A stretch of DNA of 64,000 nt from Nocardia mangyaensis (GTDB lineage: Bacteria > Actinomycetota > Actinomycetes > Mycobacteriales > Mycobacteriaceae). Position numbers and translations under genes: made by a program. This document shows positions 48,651 to 58,498 of the stretch, in pieces (positions within the stretch are counted from its first letter, which is position 1; each line of letters starts with the position of its first letter). The DNA lies in contig NZ_CP018082.1 of NCBI RefSeq assembly GCF_001886715.1, forward strand, positions 930,001 to 994,000. The letters are read 5' to 3'. A model generated the notes under the pieces. The model was not told where the DNA came from, made no database searches, and was given only the letters and a program-made list of their open reading frames with translations.

Positions 48651-49752
48651 GGATGGCGAGCGCGGTCGAGGCGACCGGAAGGTTTGGCGTGGGTCGCACG
48701 ACAGCGGTCCCTCAGCCGCCGAGGATGCCGGTGACTCCGGTCCGATCGACATTGCGGCGGTGCGCAGTGACGATGCGCTGATCGACGCGATCGCGAGCAA
48801 CGGACCGGTGCGTACCGACAGCCCCGAGGAGTTCCAGCTGGCGTCGCTGCTCGCGGATTGGCGAGCCGACCTGTTGGCCGAGCCGATGCCCGCGGGTCCT
48901 GATCTGGACACCGTGTTCGCGGCGGTCAATCAGGAGATCGGCGCCCGGCAAGTGCGCGTCGGTGCCTCCTCGCGCGGACGTCTCCGGCTGGTCCGCCCCA
49001 TTCTCGGGGCCGCCGCGGCATTGGCCGTGGTGTTCGGCGGTGTCACGGCGTTCTCCTACAGCGCGGCACCCGGCGATCCGCTGTGGCGGGTCAAGGAGGT
49101 CGTGTTCAGCGAACAGGCCCAGTCGACGGTCGTGCAGCATGCCGACGACGATCTGGTCGCCGCGCAGAACCTGATCGCCGCGGGTGACAACGAACAGGCA
49201 AGGGCCAGACTGGAAAAGGCTTCGGCCACAGCGAGCCAGGTCAACGATTCGGGCAAGCGCGACGATCTGATCGCCCGCTGGAATCTGATCCGCGACCAGC
49301 TGGTCAAGGTCGCGCCCGAACTGGCTACCGAGTTGCCCGCGCCGCCTCCGGTGAAGCCGACCGAGCCCAAGCCCGCCGAGCCCGATCCGGCCGCACCCTC
49401 ACAGGCGCCGGCACCGGGACCGGACCCGCGGACCTCCGATCCGACCGCGCCGACCTCCCCGGACGGCTCGACCTCGGAACCGCCGGTGATCATGCAGTCG
49501 CCGGGCCCGGAGACCTCGCCGGTCGTGCCGCCGACCGAGGAACCGACCGGGCCGCCGGTCACCCCCGCACCGACGACACCGCCGATCACCGTGAAGCCGA
49601 CGGCGCCGACGACCATCGTCGAGCCGCCGCCGGTCATCACGGTGCCGACGGTGGTGCCGACCTCACAGCAGTTGCCGCCGTCGGTGCCCCCGACTCTCCC
49701 CGCACCGCCGACGCTGACGATCCTGCCCGCCCCTGGCGTGCCGACTCCCTGA
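48643..49752 (+). CDS. rsdA: Membrane anti-sigma-D factor RsdA
   Basis: A 369-residue single-pass membrane protein. The cytoplasmic N-terminus (about 25-75) with IDIAAVRSDDALIDAIA binds SigD in the known family. A membrane helix lies near 110-130. The outside part has a helical segment (130-220) and a long Pro/Thr-rich tail, which is longer than I would expect. It overlaps sigD by eight bases. In mycobacteria RsdA is released by regulated proteolysis and Clp degradation. Confidence 0.9.
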   Translation: MARDGERGRGDRKVWRGSHDSGPSAAEDAGDSGPIDIAAVRSDDALIDAIASNGPVRTDSPEEFQLASLLADWRADLLAEPMPAGPDLDTVFAAVNQEIGARQVRVGASSRGRLRLVRPILGAAAALAVVFGGVTAFSYSAAPGDPLWRVKEVVFSEQAQSTVVQHADDDLVAAQNLIAAGDNEQARARLEKASATASQVNDSGKRDDLIARWNLIRDQLVKVAPELATELPAPPPVKPTEPKPAEPDPAAPSQAPAPGPDPRTSDPTAPTSPDGSTSEPPVIMQSPGPETSPVVPPTEEPTGPPVTPAPTTPPITVKPTAPTTIVEPPPVITVPTVVPTSQQLPPSVPPTLPAPPTLTILPAPGVPTP

Positions 49753-49759
49753 ACTTCCG

Positions 49760-49811
49760 AACAACGACGAAGGCCCCGAACCGGATCCGGTTCGGGGCCT
49801 TCGTCGTTGTT
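49760..49811. terminator. Perfect 52-base palindromic terminator behind rsdA
   Basis: The two 26-base arms are exact inverted repeats with no spacer; the arm contains GAAGGCCCCGAACCGGA. It lies seven bases past the rsdA stop and about 80 bases from the end of the convergent DUF5319 gene, so it could stop both transcripts. Confidence 0.85.
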
Positions 49812-49894
49812 GTTGGGCGGTGCTGGTGTTTCGGCCGTGCGAGCTCACCCGCGCATGCGTGACGTGGCGGGTGGAGCGCGCCGAGCCGGTGGAC

Positions 49895-50308
49895 TCAGCT
49901 GTCGAAGCCGTCGAATCCGTCGCCGTGGAACGCCTCGTTCATCGAGGCGTCCGCATAGCCGCGGCAGTAGTCCCAGGTGACGTACGCCTCGGGCGTCGGA
50001 TCGTAGGCGGGCTCGTGGGGACGGACGGTGCCGTCGACGAGTAGCTGGAGCAGGTTCGCTCGTAGCATGTCCCAGTCGTGGTAGTGATCTTGCCGACAGT
50101 CCTCACAGCTGACGACGAGCCCGCGGATCCCGCGATGGGCCAGCAGGGCTTCGTAGACGGCGAGGTCGGCGAGATCTTCCTCGACCGCGAGGCGCTCATG
50201 AGGATCCAGCGGCTCACCGGGCTCGATCGCATCGAGCGCGGCAGACGGGTCGGAGGGGTCTCCGGCGAAGGGATCCGGCGGCAGGCCAGGTGGTAGATGG
50301 TCACGCAC
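49895..50308 (-). CDS. DUF5319 family protein (Rv3412-like)
   Basis: A 137-residue acidic protein of the mycolata, with the order LPPDPFAGDP, ALLAHRGIRGLVVSCEDC, QDHYHDWDMLRANLLQLL and TWDYCRGYADAS. Two Cys in CEDC plus a nearby HYH and a later Cys could form a metal site. The GTG at 50308 gives the conserved RDHLPPG start. It is divergent from guaB, the position of Rv3412. Function unknown. Confidence 0.88.
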   Translation of the reverse strand: MRDHLPPGLPPDPFAGDPSDPSAALDAIEPGEPLDPHERLAVEEDLADLAVYEALLAHRGIRGLVVSCEDCRQDHYHDWDMLRANLLQLLVDGTVRPHEPAYDPTPEAYVTWDYCRGYADASMNEAFHGDGFDGFDS

Positions 50309-50331
50309 ATCCCCACGGTACGCAGTACTAG

Positions 50332-52071
<1,740 letters not shown>

Positions 52072-52218
52072 GTACAATAGACGCGTTTGTGCGCCGGAGG
52101 GCGACCTCCGGCGCACGAACACGCGGACGACTCGCACCTGCCCGTGCTTGCGGTCCCCGAGACAACAGCGAAGGCTGACCGCCGAGGTGAGCTTCCAAGC
52201 CAACGTCCCCCCGTACCC

Positions 52219-52294
52219 GCGACCTCGAGGAGCGGCGGCCACGCAGTGGCCGGTGGCCCCTCGGGGCCGCGAACTCGAGCGCGCCAGCGCTCAG
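52219..52294 (+). repeat. Dispersed hairpin element, copy B (no hairpin 2)
   Basis: Hairpin 1 is GGCCAC-GCA-GTGGCC (52237-52251); hairpin 3 is GAGCGC-GCCA-GCGCTC (52277-52292), identical to copy A. The flank CGACCTCGAGGAG is shared with copy A. The middle hairpin with the 19-base loop is missing. The copy ends 16 bases before the guaB3 GTG. Confidence 0.75.
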
Positions 52295-52310
52295 AAAGCA
52301 GAGCGTAACT

Positions 52311-53537
52311 GTGCGTGACATGGTGGAAATCGGTATGGGGCGGGTCGCTCGTCGGACCTACGAGCTCGACGATGTCGACATCGTCCCCTCGCGGCGGACC
52401 CGCTCGTCGAAGCAGGTCTCGCTGGCCTGGCAGCTCGACGCCTACCGGTTCGAGGTCCCGGTTCTCGCGCATCCCACCGACGCGCTCGTCTCCCCGGAGT
52501 TCGCGATCGAGCTGGGTCGCCTCGGTGGCCTCGGGGTGATCAACGGTGAGGGTCTGTGGGCGCGGCACGCCGATGTGCAGGCCAAGGTCGACCAGCTGAT
52601 CGATCTGGTCGACAAGGGGGGTTACGAACGAGCCATCGCGCTGCTGCAGGAACTGCACGCCGCGCCCATGCAGCCCGACCTGCTCGCCACCGCGGTCGCC
52701 CAGGTGCGCGCCGCGGGCGTGACCACCGCCGTCCGGGTGAGCCCGCAGAACGCGCGGGCGCTGACCCCCGCCCTCGTGCAGGCCGGGGTCGACCTGCTGG
52801 TGGTGCAGGGCACCATCATCTCCGCCGAGCATGTCGGTGGCAGTGTCAGCGCAGCGTCCGCGGGACCCTCCGTGGTTACGCGCGCTGCCTCCTCCGGGCC
52901 CGTCGCTCCCGCCGCCGAGCCGTTGAACCTGAAGACCTTCATCGCCGAGCTGGACGTGCCGGTCGTCGCCGGCGGCGTGAGCGATCACCGCACCGCGCTG
53001 CACCTGATGCGCACCGGCGCGGCGGGCGTCATCGTCGGCTACGGCTCCTACCCGGGCGCCACCACCACCGGCGAGGTGCTGGGCATTGGCGTGCCGATGG
53101 CCACCGCGATCGCCGACGCCGCCGCCGCGCGCCGCGACTACCTCGACGAGACCGGCGGCCGCTACGTGCACGTGATCGCCGACGGTGACGTGGCCACCTC
53201 GGGCCAGCTGGCCAAGGCCATCGCCTGTGGCGCCGACGCGGTGATGCTCGGTGTGCCGCTGTCGGTTTCGGCCGAAGCGCCCGGCCGCGGGTGGTACTGG
53301 CCCTCGGCCGCCGCGCACCCCTCGGTGCCGCGCGGTTCGTTCCTGCCGGTCGACGAGTCCTGGCTCGACGGCGCCGGCGGCGCGGTCACCCGCCCGAACC
53401 TCGAGCGGGTGCTCTACGGCCCCTCCGACGACCCGTTCGGTTCACTGAACCTGGTCGGCGGCCTGCGCCGGTCGATGGCCAAGGCGGGCTACTCCGACCT
53501 CAAGGAGTTCCAGAAGGTCGGGCTGACCGTCCGCTAA
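52311..53537 (+). CDS. guaB3: GuaB3 family IMP dehydrogenase-like protein
   Basis: A 408-residue protein of the actinobacterial GuaB3 family: MVEIGMGRVARRTYELDDV at the start, EFAIELGRLGGLGVIN, GYGSYPGATTT and LRRSMAKAGYSDLKEFQKV at the end. It has no CBS domains. GuaB3 proteins may have GMP reductase rather than IMP dehydrogenase activity. Between SAEHVGG and PLNLKTFIAELD an Ala/Ser-rich insert of about 25 residues is present that I do not recall in relatives. It lies behind guaB, with a dispersed repeat in the gap. Confidence 0.93.
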   Translation: MRDMVEIGMGRVARRTYELDDVDIVPSRRTRSSKQVSLAWQLDAYRFEVPVLAHPTDALVSPEFAIELGRLGGLGVINGEGLWARHADVQAKVDQLIDLVDKGGYERAIALLQELHAAPMQPDLLATAVAQVRAAGVTTAVRVSPQNARALTPALVQAGVDLLVVQGTIISAEHVGGSVSAASAGPSVVTRAASSGPVAPAAEPLNLKTFIAELDVPVVAGGVSDHRTALHLMRTGAAGVIVGYGSYPGATTTGEVLGIGVPMATAIADAAAARRDYLDETGGRYVHVIADGDVATSGQLAKAIACGADAVMLGVPLSVSAEAPGRGWYWPSAAAHPSVPRGSFLPVDESWLDGAGGAVTRPNLERVLYGPSDDPFGSLNLVGGLRRSMAKAGYSDLKEFQKVGLTVR

Positions 53538-54334
53538 CGCACGTGTGCCAGTGACACCCGCTCGCGCAGGAACCGCGCGATCGCGGTGTTGACCGGCTCG
53601 GAGTGGGTCATGGTGACCGCGAGCCGGGCGCCGTCGATCTCGAGATAGGTCGAGGCGGTGAGCCCGTCGGCCAGCGTGCGCGCGCGGGCACCCGCGATGC
53701 CGCTGTGGGTGGCGTGGATGATCAGCGCGGGGCAGGTGATCTCGCGCAGCCGGTCGAGGACCGAGTCGCGGCCGAGCAGGCAGCCCACGGCGGCGTCGAG
53801 GCCGTTGTGCGCGTCGCCGACCCAGCGACGGGTCCAGATGTCGCGGTAGCGGTGGTCGTCACCGATCAGCCAGTCGGCCAGTCGGCCGGCGGCTTCGGCA
53901 CGGGAGCCGCGGTCGTGCCACTCGTCGAGGAAGCGTTGGGTGGCCTTGGACTGCTCGTGGGTCGGCCCGTGCGCCTCGGTGCTGATCAAGATCAGCGCGG
54001 CGACGCGTTCGGGCGCGACCAGCGCGGTGCGCAGCGCGGTGAATCCCCCTTGCGCGGTCCCGCCGACGATGGCGCGTTCGGCGCCGATGCTGTCGAGGAC
54101 GGTCAGCGCGTCGCGCGCGGCGGTCCAATAGGTGAACGGCAACCGCTGATCCCTGGTGCGGCCGTGTCCGCGCGCGTCCCACGCCACGATCCGGAACTCG
54201 GGGGAGAGCACGGCCTGCTGGGAGGCGAACATGGTGTGGTCCATGAAGAATTCGTGGGCGAGCGACACCACCGGCCCTGTGCCACCGCTGTCCTCGTAGT
54301 AGATGTCGGCGTCGATCGCGCGGGCGAATGGCAC
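53534..54334 (-). CDS. Alpha/beta-hydrolase fold protein lacking the catalytic serine
   Basis: A 266-residue alpha/beta-fold protein: DIYYEDSGGTGPVV, AWDARGHGRT, and the late His in MTHSEP. The nucleophile elbow is GGTAQGGF, where family members have Ser in place of Ala (codon GCG, one base from TCG). The frame is otherwise intact. I prefer the GTG at 54334; the frame stays open to GTG at 54400, and the true start is uncertain. Its stop shares bases with the convergent guaB3 stop. Ligand unknown; it may be an inactive binding protein. Confidence 0.7.
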   Translation of the reverse strand: MPFARAIDADIYYEDSGGTGPVVSLAHEFFMDHTMFASQQAVLSPEFRIVAWDARGHGRTRDQRLPFTYWTAARDALTVLDSIGAERAIVGGTAQGGFTALRTALVAPERVAALILISTEAHGPTHEQSKATQRFLDEWHDRGSRAEAAGRLADWLIGDDHRYRDIWTRRWVGDAHNGLDAAVGCLLGRDSVLDRLREITCPALIIHATHSGIAGARARTLADGLTASTYLEIDGARLAVTMTHSEPVNTAIARFLRERVSLAHVR

Positions 54335-54467
54335 GTGCACGAGGATAACCAGCCCCACCGCGCGACGCGCAAGGAATCCGGGCGCGTCGTGGGTGGTCAC
54401 TACGGCGCGTCAGCGTGGCAGGGGCGCCCGCTGCTCACCGCGGCGGCGTCGTCACTAAACTGTGCCG

Positions 54468-56042
54468 GTGGCAGAAACTCAGAGACCGGTCCTCGTCGTC
54501 GACTTCGGCGCGCAGTACGCCCAGCTGATCGCCCGGCGGGTGCGCGAGGCCAGAGTGTTCTCCGAGGTCATTCCGCACACCATGACGGTGGAGGAAATCG
54601 CCGACAAGCAGCCCCTGGCCGTGATCCTGTCCGGCGGCCCGTCCAGCGTGTACGCCGAGGGTGCCCCGCAGCTCGACGCGCGACTGTTCGACCTCGACAT
54701 CCCGGTGTTCGGCATCTGCTACGGCTTCCAGGCCATGGCGCAGGCCCTCGGCGGCACCGTGTCGCACACCGGCACCCGCGAATACGGCCGCACCGAACTC
54801 AACATCGATGGCGGCGTGCTGCACGGCGGACTGCCCACGATCCAGCCGGTGTGGATGAGCCACGGCGACGCCGTGACCGACGCTCCCGCGGGCTTCGAGG
54901 TCACCGGCACCACCGCGGGCGCCCCGGTCGCCGCGTTCGAGGATCGCGCGCGTCGCCTGGCCGGTGTCCAGTACCACCCCGAGGTGCTGCACTCCCCGCA
55001 CGGTCAGCAGGTGCTCAGCCGCTTCCTGCACGAGCTGGCGGGCATTCCCGCGCAGTGGACCCCGGCCAATATCGCCGAGGCGCTGATCGAGGACGTGCGC
55101 GCCCAGATCGGCGACGGCCACGCCATCTGCGGGCTCTCCGGTGGCGTCGACTCCGCGGTCGCGGCCGCCCTGGTGCAGCGCGCGATCGGTGACCGGCTCA
55201 CCTGTGTGTTCGTCGACCACGGTCTGCTGCGGGCGGGCGAGCGCGAACAGGTCCAGCAGGACTTCGTCGCCGCGACCGGTGCCAAGCTGGTGACCGTCGA
55301 CGCGGTGGACAAGTTCCTCGGTGAGCTGAAGGGCGTCTCCGATCCCGAGGAGAAGCGCAAGATCATCGGTCGCGAGTTCATCCGTTCCTTCGAGGACGCG
55401 GTCGCCGGCATCGTGCTCGAGGAGGGCGAGGCCGCGGGCGTTGCCCCGAAGGTCGAGTTCCTGGTGCAGGGCACCCTCTACCCGGACGTCGTCGAGTCCG
55501 GCGGCGGTACCGGCACCGCCAACATCAAGAGTCACCACAATGTCGGCGGCCTGCCCGACGATCTCGAGTTCGACCTGGTCGAACCACTGCGCCTGCTGTT
55601 CAAGGACGAGGTCCGCGCGGTCGGTCGCGAACTGGGCCTGCCCGAGGAACTGGTTGCGCGCCAGCCCTTCCCGGGCCCCGGCCTCGCCATCCGCATCGTC
55701 GGTGAGGTGACCGCCGACCGGCTCGACCTGCTGCGCCAGGCCGACGCCATCGCCCGCGAGGAACTCACCGCCGCCGGACTCGACAAGCAGATCTGGCAGT
55801 GCCCGGTCGTGCTGCTCGCCGACGTGCGCTCGGTCGGCGTCCAGGGCGACGGCCGCACCTACGGTCACCCGATCGTGCTGCGCCCGGTCTCCAGCGAGGA
55901 CGCGATGACCGCCGACTGGACCCGCCTGCCCTACGACGTGCTCGAACGCATCTCCACCCGGATCACCAACGAGGTGGCCGAGGTCAACCGCGTGGTCCTC
56001 GACGTGACGAGCAAGCCGCCGGGCACCATCGAGTGGGAATGA
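54468..56042 (+). CDS. guaA: GMP synthase (glutamine-hydrolysing)
   Basis: GuaA converts XMP to GMP. 524 residues. The N-terminal class I glutaminase has [16 protein letters not shown], the nucleophile in [11 protein letters not shown] and the His/Glu pair in QYHPEV. The ATP-pyrophosphatase P-loop is [12 protein letters not shown], and the dimer domain ends in [15 protein letters not shown] at 54456-54461 and the GTG at 54468 suggest leaderless translation; GTG at 54462 is an alternative. The stop lies next to dispersed repeat copy C. Confidence 0.98.
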   Translation: MAETQRPVLVVDFGAQYAQLIARRVREARVFSEVIPHTMTVEEIADKQPLAVILSGGPSSVYAEGAPQLDARLFDLDIPVFGICYGFQAMAQALGGTVSHTGTREYGRTELNIDGGVLHGGLPTIQPVWMSHGDAVTDAPAGFEVTGTTAGAPVAAFEDRARRLAGVQYHPEVLHSPHGQQVLSRFLHELAGIPAQWTPANIAEALIEDVRAQIGDGHAICGLSGGVDSAVAAALVQRAIGDRLTCVFVDHGLLRAGEREQVQQDFVAATGAKLVTVDAVDKFLGELKGVSDPEEKRKIIGREFIRSFEDAVAGIVLEEGEAAGVAPKVEFLVQGTLYPDVVESGGGTGTANIKSHHNVGGLPDDLEFDLVEPLRLLFKDEVRAVGRELGLPEELVARQPFPGPGLAIRIVGEVTADRLDLLRQADAIAREELTAAGLDKQIWQCPVVLLADVRSVGVQGDGRTYGHPIVLRPVSSEDAMTADWTRLPYDVLERISTRITNEVAEVNRVVLDVTSKPPGTIEWE

Positions 56043-56043
56043 G

Positions 56044-56200
56044 CTGTGTTGGTTGGAGCGCTGGCGCGCTCGAGTCGCGGCCCCGAGGGGCCGCCGGTTA
56101 GGCACCGCGGCTTGCTCCTTCGTCGCGTACGCCGCGGCGCCTAACCGGCGACCCGGCCGCGACCGGCCGCTTCGCGGCCGCCGCTCCTCGGGGTCGCGGG
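56044..56200 (-). repeat. Dispersed three-hairpin element, copy C (inverted)
   Basis: Read on the minus strand: hairpin 1 GGCCGC-GAA-GCGGCC (centred near 56172), hairpin 2 with 19-base arms at 56131-56149 and 56093-56111 around the loop GTACGCGACGAAGGAGCAA (56112-56130), and hairpin 3 GAGCGC-N4-GCGCTC (56056-56071). It starts two bases after the guaA stop. Confidence 0.85.
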
Positions 56201-56323
56201 TGCGGGGCTGGGTGGGGCGGTCATGGCGGAGCTGTGTGGGGCGTGGTTGACGTGCGCCAGGAGTAGTCGGCCCAGCGAAAGGCCGCCGGTGGGTGGGCAT
56301 TCGGGTGCTGTCGGCTTGTCCAT
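56141..56323 (-). CDS. Possible small protein running into repeat copy C
   Basis: A 60-codon frame with AAGGGG ten bases before its ATG; it reads MDKPTAPECPPTGGLSLGRL and continues with HVNHAPHSS. The last third is coded by the dispersed repeat, so if real, the gene's original end has been replaced. There is little else to support it. Confidence 0.3.
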   Translation of the reverse strand: MDKPTAPECPPTGGLSLGRLLLAHVNHAPHSSAMTAPPSPAPATPRSGGREAAGRGRVAG

Positions 56324-56341
56324 TGTCGTTGTCCCCTTCAC

Positions 56342-56376
56342 CGGCTATGGCCCGTCACAGTGACGGGCCATAGCCG
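56342..56376. terminator. Palindromic terminator of the PspC membrane operon
   Basis: Perfect 17-base arms, CGGCTATGGCCCGTCAC and its complement, around a single A. It begins 25 bases beyond the stop of the minus-strand operon that ends at 56402. There is no U-tract. Confidence 0.7.
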
Positions 56377-56401
56377 AGTTCGGTGTTCGGTTGTCCTTCG
56401 G

Positions 56402-56614
56402 TCAGTGTCGTTTGCGGCCGGGGGAGAGGGTGAGCACCAGACCGATGACGACCGCGGTGATCACCACGAACCAGCCGATCGGCAGGATGCCGCCGCTGTC
56501 GGGAGTGGGCGCGCCCAGCAGGGCCCACGCGCTCAGCGCCAGGGCGAGGATGCCGGTGAGCAGGAGTGAGAAGGCGGGTCGGCGCCGGGTCTCGACGCTG
56601 TCGTGCTCAGCCAC
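56402..56614 (-). CDS. Small two-helix membrane protein
   Basis: 70 residues, GTG start, with two membrane helices (about 14-33 and 45-63) and a basic end SPGRKRH. It overlaps the end of the PspC gene by eight bases and is its likely partner in the operon. Function unknown. Confidence 0.75.
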   Translation of the reverse strand: MAEHDSVETRRRPAFSLLLTGILALALSAWALLGAPTPDSGGILPIGWFVVITAVVIGLVLTLSPGRKRH

Positions 56615-58385
56615 GGGTCACCTCCACGGCGCCCATGCGCACCACGACCCGCAGGTCGAGGACCGGTGCGTCGGGGGTGTCGGGCCCGGTCAGCCCTTCC
56701 TGACAATTCGTGGCGTCGCCCGTCCTGACATCACAGGTTGTGTTCACCCGCATTCCTTCCGGTAGTAGGACAATGGCTTCGCCCATGTTCACCGACAGCT
56801 GGACGGCGCGGGGCTCGGTGAGCTGCATCTCCCGCAGGTCCAGGGTGGCCGAGCCCATGCTCATCGAGTAGCTCGGCTGCAGCTCGGCGATCGAAGCCGG
56901 TGCCCACGTGCGTTCGCCCATGGCGTTGCGCTCGAAGTCGATCGGCCCGATCAGCGACGCCAGCAGGACGAATCCGGCCAGCGGGGCGGTGAGCACCAGC
57001 AGCCCGTACCCGCGTCGCAGGAACGCGCCCGCGATGAGACCGAGTCCGATCACGGCCAACGCGAAGGCGCCGATTCGCGCGGGGGTCATCCACTCGGCGC
57101 CGGAGGCGGCCACCGCACCGGCCACCGCGGCGGCCAGGATCGCCAACCCGATGGTCACCGGAGTGAGCCGGGAGCGTGGCCGTTTCGGCGGCGGTGCGAC
57201 GACCGGGGCGTACTGGGGTGCGGCCTCGGGGAGCTCCCAGGCCAGCGGAGCGACGGCGAGGGGATCCCAGCCGTGCGGGACCTGGGCGCGGGTGCGGGGA
57301 AATCCCGGTGTGGGAGTGGGGAATTCCTTGCGCAGGGCCGCGGTGTCGGCGGTGGGCGTCGCGGTGGTCGGGGTCTGGGACGACGATTCCGCGTCGGGCT
57401 TGCCGAGGTCGACAACGGGTTCGTCGGTCGAGGCGGTCGAATCATCCACCGAGCGACTGTCGTCGGACTTCGAGGTCGCCGAATCCGCTGCTGCCGCGTC
57501 GGTGGTGTTCAGGACAGCTTCCGCCACGATGGGCTCGTGCGAGCCGGTGGCCGGATCCGGGATATCGGTCGATCCTGGCGCTGGAGAACGCGATTCAGTC
57601 GCGGCCGAGTTGGTGTCAGCCGTGCTCTCCGACGTGGTCGGCGGCTCGGTAGCCGGAATCACCGCGGTGGCGCCGGTGTCGTCGACATCCTTGTGCAGGA
57701 TGACCGTCTCCGCGGCATCCACCCGCAGCAGGGGAGTGGATTCCGCTGCGTCCGCGCGGTTCTGCGCGCGCGGAGGCGCGGTCGTCGCCGGATCGGGTAC
57801 GTAGGCGTCGGGGAGCTTGGTGTACGGGGTGTACATGCCGGTCGGCGGCTCAGGGGTGTAGGAGTAGCCGCTGACGGGAGCCCCGGTCGGGTAGCCCGCG
57901 CCGGGGTATCCGGTGGCGCCGACGGAGTGGTGGCGGTAGGCGTCGAAGCCCACGGGCAGCTCGGGATGACGCAGGTAGAGCATCCACCAGCCGCCGAGCA
58001 TCAGGCCCATGCTGATCACGCCCGACCCACCGAGCCCCATCCCGATCGGGCCCATGGTCGAGACCGCGATGGCCAGGGCCACGATCAGCACGATCGTCTT
58101 GGTCTGCGACTGCGAGCTGCGTCCGTTGCCGGTCAGCGCCTCGGCCGCCGACGCCTCGTCGCCCGCCGAGCTCAGCACCAGCCAGGCCAGCAGGTAGAGC
58201 ACGATGCCCGCGCCACCGAAGATCGTCGACACCACGAACGCCACCCGCACCAACACCGGATCGATGCCGTACCGCAGCCCGAACCCCGCCGCGACACCGG
58301 CGATCGGTCCCTGCCGCGGCAGCCGGACCGGCCGCGTGTGCCACATCTGCTGAACCTGGTCGGCAAAGCTCGTTCTGCTGCTCAT
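56607..58385 (-). CDS. Large PspC domain membrane protein
   Basis: A 592-residue membrane protein. The N-terminal PspC domain (about 15-75) has IAGVAAGFGLRYGIDPVLVR. Two more helices lie near 90-125. A long Thr/Ser/Glu-rich, probably disordered loop (about 200-370) follows, then three or four helices (about 400-480). The C-terminal domain looks like a LiaF-type beta structure (SATLDLREMQL, MGEAIVLLPEGM). That set of domains belongs to cell-envelope stress sensing. It diverges from the PspC histidine kinase gene with 113 bases between. The start at ATG 58385 is chosen; ATG 58394 is an alternative. Confidence 0.85.
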   Translation of the reverse strand: MSSRTSFADQVQQMWHTRPVRLPRQGPIAGVAAGFGLRYGIDPVLVRVAFVVSTIFGGAGIVLYLLAWLVLSSAGDEASAAEALTGNGRSSQSQTKTIVLIVALAIAVSTMGPIGMGLGGSGVISMGLMLGGWWMLYLRHPELPVGFDAYRHHSVGATGYPGAGYPTGAPVSGYSYTPEPPTGMYTPYTKLPDAYVPDPATTAPPRAQNRADAAESTPLLRVDAAETVILHKDVDDTGATAVIPATEPPTTSESTADTNSAATESRSPAPGSTDIPDPATGSHEPIVAEAVLNTTDAAAADSATSKSDDSRSVDDSTASTDEPVVDLGKPDAESSSQTPTTATPTADTAALRKEFPTPTPGFPRTRAQVPHGWDPLAVAPLAWELPEAAPQYAPVVAPPPKRPRSRLTPVTIGLAILAAAVAGAVAASGAEWMTPARIGAFALAVIGLGLIAGAFLRRGYGLLVLTAPLAGFVLLASLIGPIDFERNAMGERTWAPASIAELQPSYSMSMGSATLDLREMQLTEPRAVQLSVNMGEAIVLLPEGMRVNTTCDVRTGDATNCQEGLTGPDTPDAPVLDLRVVVRMGAVEVTRG

Positions 58386-58498
58386 GCCTTCCATGGTGGG
58401 CCGGACCAGCCCCTTCGCACATCGGGGGTAACCCTGATAATTCGATCTCAGGGATGTTCCCGATGCCCGCCCCGGGTGATGCGTGCCAGTATCGAAGG

